DNA from: RPQJ01 sp044226195
GTDB taxonomy: Bacteria > Pseudomonadota > Gammaproteobacteria > Steroidobacterales > Steroidobacteraceae
Length of the DNA: 64,000 nt
Direction: 5' to 3'
Assembly: GCA_044226195.1 (NCBI GenBank)
Contig: JBGAHO010000001.1
Location: 124,001 to 188,000 of the forward strand
Shown: piece after piece, positions 8,068-17,526 of the stretch
Layout of the letters: every line of letters begins with the position of its first letter
Numbering within the stretch: position 1 is the stretch's first letter
Notes under the pieces: generated by a model
The model's database searches: none
Told to the model about the DNA's origin: nothing
The model's input: the letters and a program-made list of their open reading frames with translations, nothing else
Made by a program: the position numbers and the translations under genes

Positions 8068-9527
8068 GCGGCCCCCGTGGCGTCGCGGCGGGCGGCAAAG
8101 AGCATGGCCGCGGCGCTCCAGGCATCGCGATACACGTTGCCGCGCAGCAGCCACGCGAGGATCAGGTACACCGTCGCGCCGGCGAGGACCTGCAACGCCA
8201 GTACCAGGGGCGACGGACCGGTGACGGCGCGACCGACCGCGACGGCGGCGGCGCCGCATGCTCCGCTCGTGAGCAAGTACGGCAGCACGTCCGCGAGGAA
8301 CTCGCGTGCGCGATACCCGAGTCCGCGCCGGTTCCACACCAGGTTGAGAGCGCTACACGCCACGTAGTGCGCGACCATGCCCCACACCATCGCGAGTACG
8401 CCGAGCCGGAACGTGCCGAGCGCGATCGCGAGCAGGATGCCCTTCTTGAGCAGTTCCAGCCGCAGCACCAGGGCGGCTTTGCCCTGCGCGTTCATGGCGC
8501 TGACGTGCAGCGCGTTGAGCGGGTACAGCAGCCCGGCGAAGCACAGCACTTCGAGCAGCGGCACGGCACCGCGCCACTTGTCCATCAGCAGCCACGGGAT
8601 CAGGGTCGCCGCCGTGGCCGCGAGACCGACCATGACGGGAAAGTGCACGGCGCCCACGATCCGGGAGAGGCGGCGCAATTCGTCCTTCAGGCGCGGCACG
8701 TCCGACTGCATGGTACTGAAATGCGGAAAGGCCACGCGGCCGACCACGTCGGTGACGATCATCGCCGGCAGCTGCTGCAACTGGTTGGCGCGCGTGAAGA
8801 AGCCGAGGCTGGCCGGGCTGTAGAGCTTGCCGATCACCGCCGGGTACAGGCTGTCGAAGCCGACGTACAGCAGGCCCGAGCCGAGCGAGTTCGCGCTGAA
8901 ACCCGCGAGGTCGCGCAAGCGTGCCCACGCCGGGCGTCCCCGCGGCCGCCAGGGACTCACGATCCACAACAGCAGAGTGTTGAGCCCGCAGGCCAGCAGG
9001 CCCTGGACGACCAGGCTCCATACGCCCGCCCCGTGCAGGGCCAGCCCGATGCCGACGGCCCCGCTGGCGGCGGTGACCACGAGACTCACCATCGCCTGCG
9101 TGCGGAAGTCCATCGCCCGCGTCAGCAAGGCCCCCTGCACCACCCCGAAGGCGGTGAGCAGGACCTGGAAGGACGCGACCCAAGCCATGTCGCGCAGGAT
9201 CGGCTGATCGTAGAAATCCGCGATCAGCGGCGCGAGCGCATAGAGCACGCCCGTCAGAGCGATGCCTGCAACGACGTTGAGGTAGAACGCACTCGTCTCG
9301 TCCGCCTGGGTGAGGTCCTTGCGCTGGATCAGCGCCAGGCCGAGACCGCCGTTCGCCAGCACGTTGGCGATGGCGATGAAGATCGCCAGCACGCCCACGA
9401 GGCCATAGTCCGCCGGCGACAGCAACCGGGCCAGGATGATGCCGATGACGAACTGCAGCGCCTGTCGCGCCACCCGGTCGAGCAGCGACCAGAGCGCGGC
9501 GGAGCGCAGTGTGGCGACGGGTCTCAA
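8064..9527 (-). CDS. Wzx/WzxC-type lipopolysaccharide/EPS flippase (MOP superfamily)
   Basis: This protein of about 487 residues has 12 or more membrane spans and opens like PST family exporters: LWSLLDRVARQALQFVIGIILARLL, then SPADYGLVGVLAIF. It would flip the undecaprenyl-linked repeat unit to the periplasmic face for polymerisation. No ATG fits: the in-frame sequence upstream covers galE and is out-of-frame arginine-rich. The best start is TTG at 9527, which overlaps the galE TGA stop (TTGA), so translation is probably coupled. Family: polysaccharide biosynthesis protein with a C-terminal integral membrane domain. Confidence 0.85.
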   Translation of the reverse strand: MRPVATLRSAALWSLLDRVARQALQFVIGIILARLLSPADYGLVGVLAIFIAIANVLANGGLGLALIQRKDLTQADETSAFYLNVVAGIALTGVLYALAPLIADFYDQPILRDMAWVASFQVLLTAFGVVQGALLTRAMDFRTQAMVSLVVTAASGAVGIGLALHGAGVWSLVVQGLLACGLNTLLLWIVSPWRPRGRPAWARLRDLAGFSANSLGSGLLYVGFDSLYPAVIGKLYSPASLGFFTRANQLQQLPAMIVTDVVGRVAFPHFSTMQSDVPRLKDELRRLSRIVGAVHFPVMVGLAATAATLIPWLLMDKWRGAVPLLEVLCFAGLLYPLNALHVSAMNAQGKAALVLRLELLKKGILLAIALGTFRLGVLAMVWGMVAHYVACSALNLVWNRRGLGYRAREFLADVLPYLLTSGACGAAAVAVGRAVTGPSPLVLALQVLAGATVYLILAWLLRGNVYRDAWSAAAMLFAARRDATGAA

Positions 9528-10567
9528 CCCGGCTGACCGGCACGGGCCAGGCCTCCTGCGGCGCCGACGCCTTGCGCTCGGCGCATCCATGCCCACGCGG
9601 TCGCGACGATCTGCTCGAGGTCGGCGTGGCGCGGGGACCAGCCGAGTTCCCGCATCGCACGCTCGGCGCTCCCGACCAGCGCGGCCGGATCCCCCGCACG
9701 CCGGGGTCCGCTCGCGACCGGCACCTCGCATCCCGTGACGTGCTCGACCGCGCGAATCACTTCGCGGACGGAGAAGCCGCGGCCGTTGCCGAGGTTGTAG
9801 GCCGTCGATGCGGCACCGCGCTCGAGCGCGCGCAGCGCGAGCACGTGGGCTTCGGCGAGGTCCGTGACGTGGATGTAGTCGCGCAGGCAGGTACCATCCG
9901 GCGTGTCGTAATCCGCGCCGTGGATCGTGACACGATCGCGCCGACCGGCCGCCGCCTCGAGCACCAGCGGGACCAGGTGCGTCTCCGGCTCGTGCTGCTC
10001 GCCGATCGCGCCGTCCGGGTCCGCGCCGGCCGCGTTGAAATAGCGCAAGGCGATCGAGCGCATTCCGTGGGCCGCGTCCACGTCGGCGAGGATGCGCTCG
10101 ACCATCAGCTTGGAACGCCCGTAGGGATTGATCGGATCCTGCGGGTGCGACTCGGGAATCGGCAGCTCGCGCGGCACGCCGTAGGTTGCGCACGTGCTCG
10201 AGAACACCAGCCGGCCGATCGCGTGATCGCGCATCGCCTCGAGCAGAGTCACGGTGCCACCCACGTTGTTGCGGTAGTACGCGAGCGGCTCGCTCATCGA
10301 CTCGCCGACGTACGCGAAGGCCGCGAAGTGCAGCACGGCGGATGGACGGTGGCGCTCCAGCACGGCGTCGAGGCGCGCGCGATCGGCGATGGACCCGACC
10401 TCGAGCGGCCCCCACTGCACTGCCGCGGCGTGCCCACGGCTGAGGTCGTCGAGCACGACCGGGCGATAGCCCGCCGCCGCGAGCGCCTTGCAGGCATGGC
10501 TGCCCACGTAACCCGCACCGCCCGTGACGAGCACGGTGCGTTCATGGCCGGAGGGCGTCGCAGGCAT
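9524..10567 (-). CDS. galE: UDP-glucose 4-epimerase
   Basis: The 347-residue extended SDR has the NAD-binding GGAGYVGSH (residues 15-23), the catalytic FSSTCATYG serine/threonine region and the YGRSK tyrosine-lysine pair near residue 149. ALRYFNAAGADPDG and YNLGNGRGFSVREVI are diagnostic of GalE. It interconverts UDP-glucose and UDP-galactose (or the N-acetyl forms) in the cytoplasm and so supplies a galactose-type donor to the neighbouring glycosyltransferases. The length is normal for the family. Confidence 0.92.
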   Translation of the reverse strand: MPATPSGHERTVLVTGGAGYVGSHACKALAAAGYRPVVLDDLSRGHAAAVQWGPLEVGSIADRARLDAVLERHRPSAVLHFAAFAYVGESMSEPLAYYRNNVGGTVTLLEAMRDHAIGRLVFSSTCATYGVPRELPIPESHPQDPINPYGRSKLMVERILADVDAAHGMRSIALRYFNAAGADPDGAIGEQHEPETHLVPLVLEAAAGRRDRVTIHGADYDTPDGTCLRDYIHVTDLAEAHVLALRALERGAASTAYNLGNGRGFSVREVIRAVEHVTGCEVPVASGPRRAGDPAALVGSAERAMRELGWSPRHADLEQIVATAWAWMRRAQGVGAAGGLARAGQPG

Positions 10568-10583
10568 CAGGCAGTCCGCCGCG

Positions 10584-11564
<981 letters not shown>

Positions 11565-11575
11565 GGGGTGTTCTC

Positions 11576-11917
11576 TCAGCGTGGCAGGTCGGTGGGAATG
11601 CCGGCGTCGGCGGCCTCGCGCCGCAGTTGTTCGATCTCGGCGCGCAGCAGGTCGTATTCGTCGAGCTTGCGCTTCAGGAAGCGCACGGTGAGACGCGCCT
11701 TGCCGTCGAGGCCGGCGGGCGTCAGCAGGTAGGCGTAGGCGAGCTTGTTCGGGTTGGCGCGGAAGTTGCGCACCTTGACCCAGCCGCGGTCCACGAGCGC
11801 GCGCAGGCAGTAATTCGCCTTGCCGAGGCTCACGCCGAGTGCCTCCGCCAGCTCGCGTTGCGTGGCCTGCGGATTGCTCTCGATCGCCTTCATCAGGCGA
11901 AGGTGGATTTCATCCAT
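11576..11917 (-). CDS. MarR-type EPS-associated transcriptional regulator
   Basis: This 113-residue winged-helix protein has an HTH in ATQRELAEALGVSLGKANYCLRAL and a wing, VKVRNFRANPNKLAYAYLLTP. The C-terminal helix (KARLTVRFLKRKLDEYDLLRAEIEQLRRE) is probably the dimerisation coiled coil. This short form is typical of MarR-family regulators encoded inside exopolysaccharide loci. It is preceded by 110 bp holding a long perfect palindrome (11971-11995), a possible autoregulatory site. Target promoters are inferred, not shown. Confidence 0.85.
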   Translation of the reverse strand: MDEIHLRLMKAIESNPQATQRELAEALGVSLGKANYCLRALVDRGWVKVRNFRANPNKLAYAYLLTPAGLDGKARLTVRFLKRKLDEYDLLRAEIEQLRREAADAGIPTDLPR

Positions 11918-11970
11918 CGGGTGCGGGAATGGCTACCGCACTACCGTGCGCGGGGCGCAGGCAGCGGGCT

Positions 11971-11995
11971 GGCCTGTTCAATCGTTGAACAGGCC
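11971..11995. promoter_or_regulatory. Perfect palindrome upstream of the MarR-type EPS regulator, candidate operator
   Basis: Two 11-bp arms (11971-11981 and 11985-11995) are perfect reverse complements around a 3-bp centre; the core reads GTTCAA TCG TTGAAC. It lies 54 bp before the regulator start and 33 bp after the stop of the polymerase gene. No T-run follows it on the transcribed strand, which argues against an intrinsic terminator. The size and symmetry suit a dimeric winged-helix regulator. Confidence 0.5.
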
Positions 11996-12027
11996 GCGAC
12001 TTTAGCCGCTGACGGCCGGGAAAGCCA

Positions 12028-13416
12028 CTAGGCGGGGCGTTTGCGCCCGGAAATGCGAACTGAACCCAGGAGGACGGCGGCCAGGAGCGCCGCGTAGCTC
12101 GCGATGGCCAGGGTCCGCAGCGGGTAATCGACCAGCGAGTGCAGGAGCAGCAACAGCAGCGCGAAGGCAGCGCCGAGTTTCACCCCGCGATGGGTGCCCT
12201 CGCCGTTCTCCGCGCCATTCGAGGCTCGCAGATACCTGCGGACCTGGGACACCACCGCCACCGCCGCGGCGAGCGCCATCAGGACGGCCGGCAGCCCGGC
12301 CTCGAGCCAGAGCTCCGCGTAGTCGTCGTGCGCGTGGTTGACGTACTCGGGGATGTCCGCAGCCGCGTCACCGACGTCGTCATAGGCGTGCCGGAAGCTG
12401 CCGAGGCCGAAGCCCGTGCCGACCGCCGAGGCGGACACCGCCAGCGTGTTCGAGTTCATGGCCCAGCGATGATCGTCGAGCGGGTCCGTATCGAGCCGCT
12501 GCAGCACGCCGTACAGCGTGAACTGCACGATCAGCACGCCGGCCAGCAGTGCGCCGAGCCGCAGCCAGGGCAGCGATGACGCCAGCGCGCCCGAGCGGCC
12601 GAGCCGGCCCACGATGACCGCGCAGGCGACCACACTCAACATCAGCATCAGGAATCCTGCCCGCGAGTGCGTCGCGGTCACCGTCACGCCCAACAGCACG
12701 ATCAGGATCGTCAGCACCCAGACATAGAGGTCGCGTATTCCAAGCGGGTGGTTGCGCAGGCGATCGGCCAGCGTGCCGACGGCCACCGGCAACGATGCGG
12801 CCAGGAAGCTGGCCAGGTGATTGCGGTTCGCGAACAGGCCGACGGCCTCGCCCCGATTGGTGATCTGGTACAGGTACAGCGGGCTGCCGGGTCCCTCGAC
12901 CAATTGCCACAAGCCGAGGAAGGCATTGACGGCGGCGAATCCCAGCGTGAGCGCGACCAGGAGGCGCCGTTCGGTCCCTCGCAGAACCGCAGCCGCCATG
13001 AAGACGCCGGCCGGGACCAGGGCGGACCACAGTACTCGCTCGGTCTCGAGCGGCGTGAGCGTCCAGTGACCGAGCCCGGGCTCGACCCCCGCGGTCGCGA
13101 GGTCGCCAGCGAGCGACGCGCGTCCGGGCAGCGAGGTCCACAGGAAGGCCGGCAAGGGCAGGAGTTGCAGCGCCGGCAGCGCGATCAGCAGCGCAGGCAA
13201 CAGCCAGAACCAGCGAATGCGATCGGCGTCCGCCTGCGACGTGGCCTGGCGCACGACCGCGATCACGACCAGGAGCAGACCGAAGATCGCCAGCAGCGTT
13301 TCACCGGCCGAACCCTGGCCGCCCCCAAGCAGGAACGCCAGCGTCAGCGTGACCGCCGTGAGAACGAGGATGAAGCGCGACTCCCGGCTGGTCGCGCGAT
13401 GGCCCCCGGCCGCCAT
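12028..13416 (-). CDS. O-antigen ligase/polymerase family protein (Wzy_C domain)
   Basis: The 462-residue protein has about eleven hydrophobic segments. The large periplasmic loop and following helix carry the family features TATHSRAGFLMLML, GFGLGSFRHAY and NHAHDDYAELWLEAG. It probably polymerises EPS repeat units on the periplasmic face (Wzy role), since no other candidate lies in this part of the cluster, but sequence does not exclude a ligase role. I start at the ATG at 13416, 5 bp after the preceding stop; the upstream extension is out-of-frame sequence. Confidence 0.85.
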   Translation of the reverse strand: MAAGGHRATSRESRFILVLTAVTLTLAFLLGGGQGSAGETLLAIFGLLLVVIAVVRQATSQADADRIRWFWLLPALLIALPALQLLPLPAFLWTSLPGRASLAGDLATAGVEPGLGHWTLTPLETERVLWSALVPAGVFMAAAVLRGTERRLLVALTLGFAAVNAFLGLWQLVEGPGSPLYLYQITNRGEAVGLFANRNHLASFLAASLPVAVGTLADRLRNHPLGIRDLYVWVLTILIVLLGVTVTATHSRAGFLMLMLSVVACAVIVGRLGRSGALASSLPWLRLGALLAGVLIVQFTLYGVLQRLDTDPLDDHRWAMNSNTLAVSASAVGTGFGLGSFRHAYDDVGDAAADIPEYVNHAHDDYAELWLEAGLPAVLMALAAAVAVVSQVRRYLRASNGAENGEGTHRGVKLGAAFALLLLLLHSLVDYPLRTLAIASYAALLAAVLLGSVRISGRKRPA

Positions 13417-13421
13417 CCGGG

Positions 13422-13904
13422 TCAGGGCGAGATCGGGCTGCCCTGGGTGTTGGTCGCGATGATGTAGATCGGCGCCGCGATGCCGAGGCCGATGAGGCCC
13501 CACTTCATCACGCTCGCGGTGGTGACGCCTTCCGAAGCGCCTGCCGCCGGCGTGCGCAGACCGCGATCCAAGGCCGCGGCCTCGCAGATCTGGTCGGAGT
13601 TGATCGTGTAGACCGACTGGCGGTTGACGTTCTGCTCGCAACCCTTGTCGTAACGCACGCCCACCGCGCCGCCTTCGAGCACGACGAGGCGGTCACCCGG
13701 CGAGAGGCGCTGTCCCTTGACGGCCGGCTTGTAGTCGGCGCCGCGGTTCAGCAGCACCTTGCCATTGGTCGACTGGACGGTCGCCACTTCCCCCGAGGCA
13801 GCCGGAGCGGCCGGCGCAGCGGGTGCCGGATCCTGCGCCGCGGCGGTGGCGGTGACGAGAGTAGCGGTCGCGATCAGTGCGGCAAGGCGGGCAGTCAGGG
13901 TCAT
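13422..13904 (-). CDS. Small exported protein with a FecR-like module, EPS cluster
   Basis: The 160-residue protein starts with a signal peptide (MTLTARLAALIATATLVTATAAAQD) and then an Ala/Pro linker. A single FecR-like beta module follows (GEVATVQSTNGKVLLNRG, then GDRLVVLEGGAVGVRYDKG). Two cysteines (DKGCEQNV and DQICEAA) could form a disulphide. A C-terminal hydrophobic stretch (MKWGLIGLGIAAPIYIIA) probably anchors it in a membrane. The ATG at 13904 has a GGAG site 7 bp upstream, which decides it over an ATG ten codons earlier. Function unknown; a scaffold or envelope role in EPS assembly is a guess from context. Confidence 0.7.
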   Translation of the reverse strand: MTLTARLAALIATATLVTATAAAQDPAPAAPAAPAASGEVATVQSTNGKVLLNRGADYKPAVKGQRLSPGDRLVVLEGGAVGVRYDKGCEQNVNRQSVYTINSDQICEAAALDRGLRTPAAGASEGVTTASVMKWGLIGLGIAAPIYIIATNTQGSPISP

Positions 13905-13933
13905 GTCCGAACTCCAGTTCAGGCAAACCGGCA

Positions 13934-15226
13934 TTAATGTACCACGGTCCCGACGGATGCGCGCGGTGCCGACATCGGCAGCTGCACGACCCTCACGTCG
14001 TCGAACCACGCGCTCCCGAATGCCTGGCTCTCCGCCGGGATGCGCGCCTCCAGTTCCAGCGTCAGCCACTCGGCACCACAGTCGTCGGGGACCGCGAACC
14101 GGACCTGCTGCACGCGCCAGCCGCTCGTACCCGCCTGGGGCGTCGTGGCGAGCAGCGGCTCGCCGCGACCGTCCGCGCAGGACACGGTCCATTGCAGCCC
14201 GCGCGCCGCCTGCAGTTCGTCGAGCCGGCTGCGCCATTGGAGCACATACGACTGCCCCGGTTGCAGGCGCAGAAGTTGACGCACGTCACGAAACATGGCG
14301 CGGCGGCCGAGAAATTCCAGCCACAGCGCGTGACCGCGTCCCTCGGGTGAGGGCCGCACCGCCACCTCGATGCCTTCGGGCGGACGGATCGACCAGTCGA
14401 ACGGGCTGCCGCTGCGACTGCGGTTCTCGAACCCGCCGTCATACGGAGTGGCGAGCCTGGCGAGTTCCTCGGGCGGCAGGGTAGCGACCCAGGCCAGGAA
14501 GGCGTCGTCCCAGCGGCGATCGCGGACGAGGCGACCGAGGTACAGCGCCATCTCCTCCTCGTCCAGGCCGCCGCGCTGCTGCAAGGCGCCGAAGATCGGC
14601 GCCAGGTCGTCGCTCGACGGCGCGAGGCGCGCGAACTGGCGGAGAAACTCCGGACGCCAGTACGGCTGGCCCGACAGCTCCGCCACGACCGCCTCGCGTG
14701 CGCCGGGCATCGACGCCAATTGGACGATCGCGGGAATGACCGTGGGTTGCGTGGACGGGGCCACGCGCAGGAGACGGTCATAGTGATGCAATGCTGCTGC
14801 GACATCGCCCCGCTGCAGGGCGATCTGAGCGGCCCAGGTTCGCGCCGGAATGTCCCTGGGCGCGTGGCGTACCGCCAGGTCGATGAGACGGGCCTGCGCC
14901 GCACGGTCCCCGCCGGCCGCTGCCACGTCGGCCAGGACGCGATAGCCCCGTCCGTCGAAAGGATTCGCTGCGAGCGCCCGGCGCGCGAGCACGGCGGCCG
15001 CGTCGAACTGCCCGCTGGCCACCTCCTGCTCCGCCAGCGCGATCAGGGCATCCGCCTGGTTGTCCCGCCACCGCAGTGACTGACGCGGATCCGACGCCTG
15101 GTACAGATCGGACAGGGCGAGACTGACGATGCGCCATAGCGCGAAGCCAACCAGCATCGCGAGTGCGACGATGAACAGGCCCATGCGGGCATCGACGGGC
15201 CTGCCCGCCCGCTGGCGACGTCTCAT
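13934..15226 (-). CDS. TPR-containing membrane-anchored EPS protein
   Basis: The 430-residue protein has a basic N-terminus and one membrane span (GLFIVALAMLVGFALWRIVSL, about residues 16-36). Helical TPR-like repeats run over residues 55-230 (FDAAAVLARRALAANPFDGRGYRVLADVA). A C-terminal beta-rich region of about 170 residues ends WLTLELEARIPAESQAFGSAW, resembling a carbohydrate-binding jelly-roll. Genes like this often follow wzc in EPS operons. Its role is unproven; periplasmic contact with the export machinery or the polymer is plausible. It is 3 bp downstream of the kinase gene. Confidence 0.7.
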   Translation of the reverse strand: MRRRQRAGRPVDARMGLFIVALAMLVGFALWRIVSLALSDLYQASDPRQSLRWRDNQADALIALAEQEVASGQFDAAAVLARRALAANPFDGRGYRVLADVAAAGGDRAAQARLIDLAVRHAPRDIPARTWAAQIALQRGDVAAALHHYDRLLRVAPSTQPTVIPAIVQLASMPGAREAVVAELSGQPYWRPEFLRQFARLAPSSDDLAPIFGALQQRGGLDEEEMALYLGRLVRDRRWDDAFLAWVATLPPEELARLATPYDGGFENRSRSGSPFDWSIRPPEGIEVAVRPSPEGRGHALWLEFLGRRAMFRDVRQLLRLQPGQSYVLQWRSRLDELQAARGLQWTVSCADGRGEPLLATTPQAGTSGWRVQQVRFAVPDDCGAEWLTLELEARIPAESQAFGSAWFDDVRVVQLPMSAPRASVGTVVH

Positions 15227-15229
15227 TCC

Positions 15230-17524
15230 TTATAACCGCTTGAGCCGGCGGGCGTCCGAGACCTCGGAATAGTGGTAGTAGTAATCCGAGTAACCGTAGC
15301 CGTAGCCATACCCGTAGCCGTAACCCGCCTGCTTGGCGTCGTACTTGACGAGCAGGGCCCCAGCGATCCGCGCGCGCACCGCGAACAGTCGCTTGAGCGC
15401 CCCGCGCAGCACGCCGATGCGCGCATGGCCAGCCTCGATCGCGATCAGCGTCGCGTCGGAGGCATTGGCGATGATGGGAACGTCGGCGAGCCCGAGCAGC
15501 GGCGGACCGTCGATGATGATCTGGTCGTAGGAATGCGCCGCCACCGTGAGCAGTGACTTGAAGCGCGCCGCAGCCAGCAGTTCCGCCGGATTCGGCGGAG
15601 TGGCGCCCGAGGTGACGACCGTCAGGTTTTCGTGCACCGTCGGCTTGAAGATCGCCGGCCCCTCGACCTGCCCGGACAGGTAGCTGCTCAGGCCGACCTC
15701 GTTGTCCAGCGTCAGCTTCTTGTGCAGCGAAGGCTTGCGCAGGTCGGCGTCGATCAGCAGGACGCGTTCGCCGAGCTGGGCGAACTTGCGCGCGAGCATC
15801 AGCGCGGTCGTGCTCTTGCCCTCGCCCGCCACGGCGCTCGTGACCAGCAGGATCTTCGGTGAGCCGGCCTCGGTCGCGTACTGCAGACCCGTCCGCAGGG
15901 AGCGATACGCCTCCGAGAAGGACGACCGCGAGTCTTCCGCCACTTCCGCGAGCGAGCCGACCTCGACTTTCGGCACCACGCCGATCACCGGCAGTCGCAG
16001 GTGGCGCTCGATGTCCTCCGGCATCTTGATGGTCTCGTCCAGCTTCTCGAGCAGGAACGCCAGGCCGATGCCGAGCATCAGGCCGAGCAGCAGGCCGATG
16101 GCCACGCGCCGCGGGATGTTCGGGTGGAAACGGTAGCCGTCCAGGGCCGGGTCGACGAGCGAGACGTTGTTGGCATTCGCGTCCCCGGTGACGCCGATCT
16201 CCTTGTAGCGCGCCAGCAGGCCGTCGTAGAGCTGCTTGTTGGTGTCCGACTCGCGCTTGAGGATGTTGAACTGGACGCTGCGCCCCTGCAGGTCGAGCAG
16301 TTCCGCCTGCAGTGAGGCGACCTGGTCGCGCAGCAGTTTCTCGTTCGCGAGGGCGGCGCTGTACTCGGCCTTGGCCGCCTGTGCGTACGTCGCCGTCTCT
16401 TCCTTGATCCGCTGCTCGACTTCCGCAATGCGCCGCGACAGCTGCTGCATCTCGGGGTAATCCGGCTTGTAGGTCGAGCGGCGCGACTCGTATTCCGCCA
16501 TCAGCTCGACGCGCGCCTCGCGCAGCTTGTCGAGCACCGGGCTCTCGAGCGCGTCGCCGGTGGCCCCGCCCGTGATCAGGGCCTGTCGCCAGTTTGACTC
16601 CGCCTTGATGCGCTGCGCCGTCGCGGCGCCGAGCGCGTTGTTGAGCTGCTCGAGGTTGGAGCTGGCGAGCGAGGTCGTCTGGTCGATGCTCGCGAGGCCC
16701 TGTTGTTGCGCGTAGTTGATCAGCGCCTTTTCGCTGTCCTCGAGCTTCAGCTTGGTCTGCGCGAGCTGGTCCTCGAGGAACGTGCGGGCATACTGCGAAT
16801 TTTCCTCGCGCCGGCTGACGCTGGCCTCGATGAACGCCTTCGCGATGCCGTCGGCGACCCGCTGCGCGACCTTCGGCTCCGTGCTGACGAAACTGACCTT
16901 CACCAGTTGGGAGCCGCGCACGACGTTGATCGAGCGGCCTTCCATGACGCGGTTGACGATCTGCGACTCGCGCTCGGCGAGCGACAGCTTGGCCGTCGGC
17001 TCGGCTTTGGACTTGCCGCCGGTCAACCCGAGCAGCAGCGCGAGCGGACTCGGCTTGTCCAGCGAGTCGAGGAACGCCTTGTCGTTCACCAGGCCCAGGT
17101 TGCGTACCGCACGCAGCGCGAGCGCGCGACTCTTGAGCAACTCGACCTGGGTGCCCATGAAGTCGCTGCCCGAGTCGATCGCCTCGATGCCCTCGGACTT
17201 GAAGATCCTCAGGCCCGAGCTCTCGATCTGCAGCGTCGCGTTCGACTGGTACAGCGGCGTCTGCAGCAGCGCCCAGATCAGCATGAACGCCGTAATGAAC
17301 AGGGTCGCGCCGAGCACCGCCCAGCGGCGCTTGAAGATGATGCGCCACGTGTCGCGCAGCGTAAGCTCGACTTCCTCTTCCTCGATGCCATCGGGCGCGA
17401 GCGACACCGCCGCTTCCCGGGCCGGCATTTCGGCCAGCTGCCGGCCACGGCGCGGTCGCTGCGAGTCCCCGGGCAGGCGGGGGAGTTCGTCTTCGTCGCG
17501 CGGATCCTGGGGTTCGACAGCCAT
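15230..17524 (-). CDS. Wzc-like polysaccharide co-polymerase and tyrosine autokinase (BY-kinase)
   Basis: The 764-residue protein joins an N-terminal Wzz domain (membrane span near residue 70, periplasmic coiled coil about 200-430, second span with a PNIPRRVAIGLLLGLMLG proline-rich motif) to a cytoplasmic kinase. The kinase has Walker A SAVAGEGKSTT (about 563-573), Walker A' LLIDADLRKP (about 588-597) and Walker B IIIDGPPLL. The C-terminus is a tyrosine cluster of six Gly-Tyr pairs plus DYYYHY, the usual autophosphorylation tail. It controls polymer length and export with the Wza-like protein, and the adjacent phosphatase should reverse the phosphorylation. The length is normal for the fused proteobacterial form. 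Confidence 0.93.
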   Translation of the reverse strand: MAVEPQDPRDEDELPRLPGDSQRPRRGRQLAEMPAREAAVSLAPDGIEEEEVELTLRDTWRIIFKRRWAVLGATLFITAFMLIWALLQTPLYQSNATLQIESSGLRIFKSEGIEAIDSGSDFMGTQVELLKSRALALRAVRNLGLVNDKAFLDSLDKPSPLALLLGLTGGKSKAEPTAKLSLAERESQIVNRVMEGRSINVVRGSQLVKVSFVSTEPKVAQRVADGIAKAFIEASVSRREENSQYARTFLEDQLAQTKLKLEDSEKALINYAQQQGLASIDQTTSLASSNLEQLNNALGAATAQRIKAESNWRQALITGGATGDALESPVLDKLREARVELMAEYESRRSTYKPDYPEMQQLSRRIAEVEQRIKEETATYAQAAKAEYSAALANEKLLRDQVASLQAELLDLQGRSVQFNILKRESDTNKQLYDGLLARYKEIGVTGDANANNVSLVDPALDGYRFHPNIPRRVAIGLLLGLMLGIGLAFLLEKLDETIKMPEDIERHLRLPVIGVVPKVEVGSLAEVAEDSRSSFSEAYRSLRTGLQYATEAGSPKILLVTSAVAGEGKSTTALMLARKFAQLGERVLLIDADLRKPSLHKKLTLDNEVGLSSYLSGQVEGPAIFKPTVHENLTVVTSGATPPNPAELLAAARFKSLLTVAAHSYDQIIIDGPPLLGLADVPIIANASDATLIAIEAGHARIGVLRGALKRLFAVRARIAGALLVKYDAKQAGYGYGYGYGYGYSDYYYHYSEVSDARRLKRL
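15290..15325 (-). repeat. Six tandem 6-bp units encoding the Gly-Tyr tail of the BY-kinase
   Basis: Six consecutive hexamers, each encoding Gly-Tyr with slight third-position variation, make up most of the tyrosine tail. Because each unit is two codons, slippage would lengthen or shorten the tail without breaking the frame. Confidence 0.7.
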
Positions 17525-17526
17525 CG

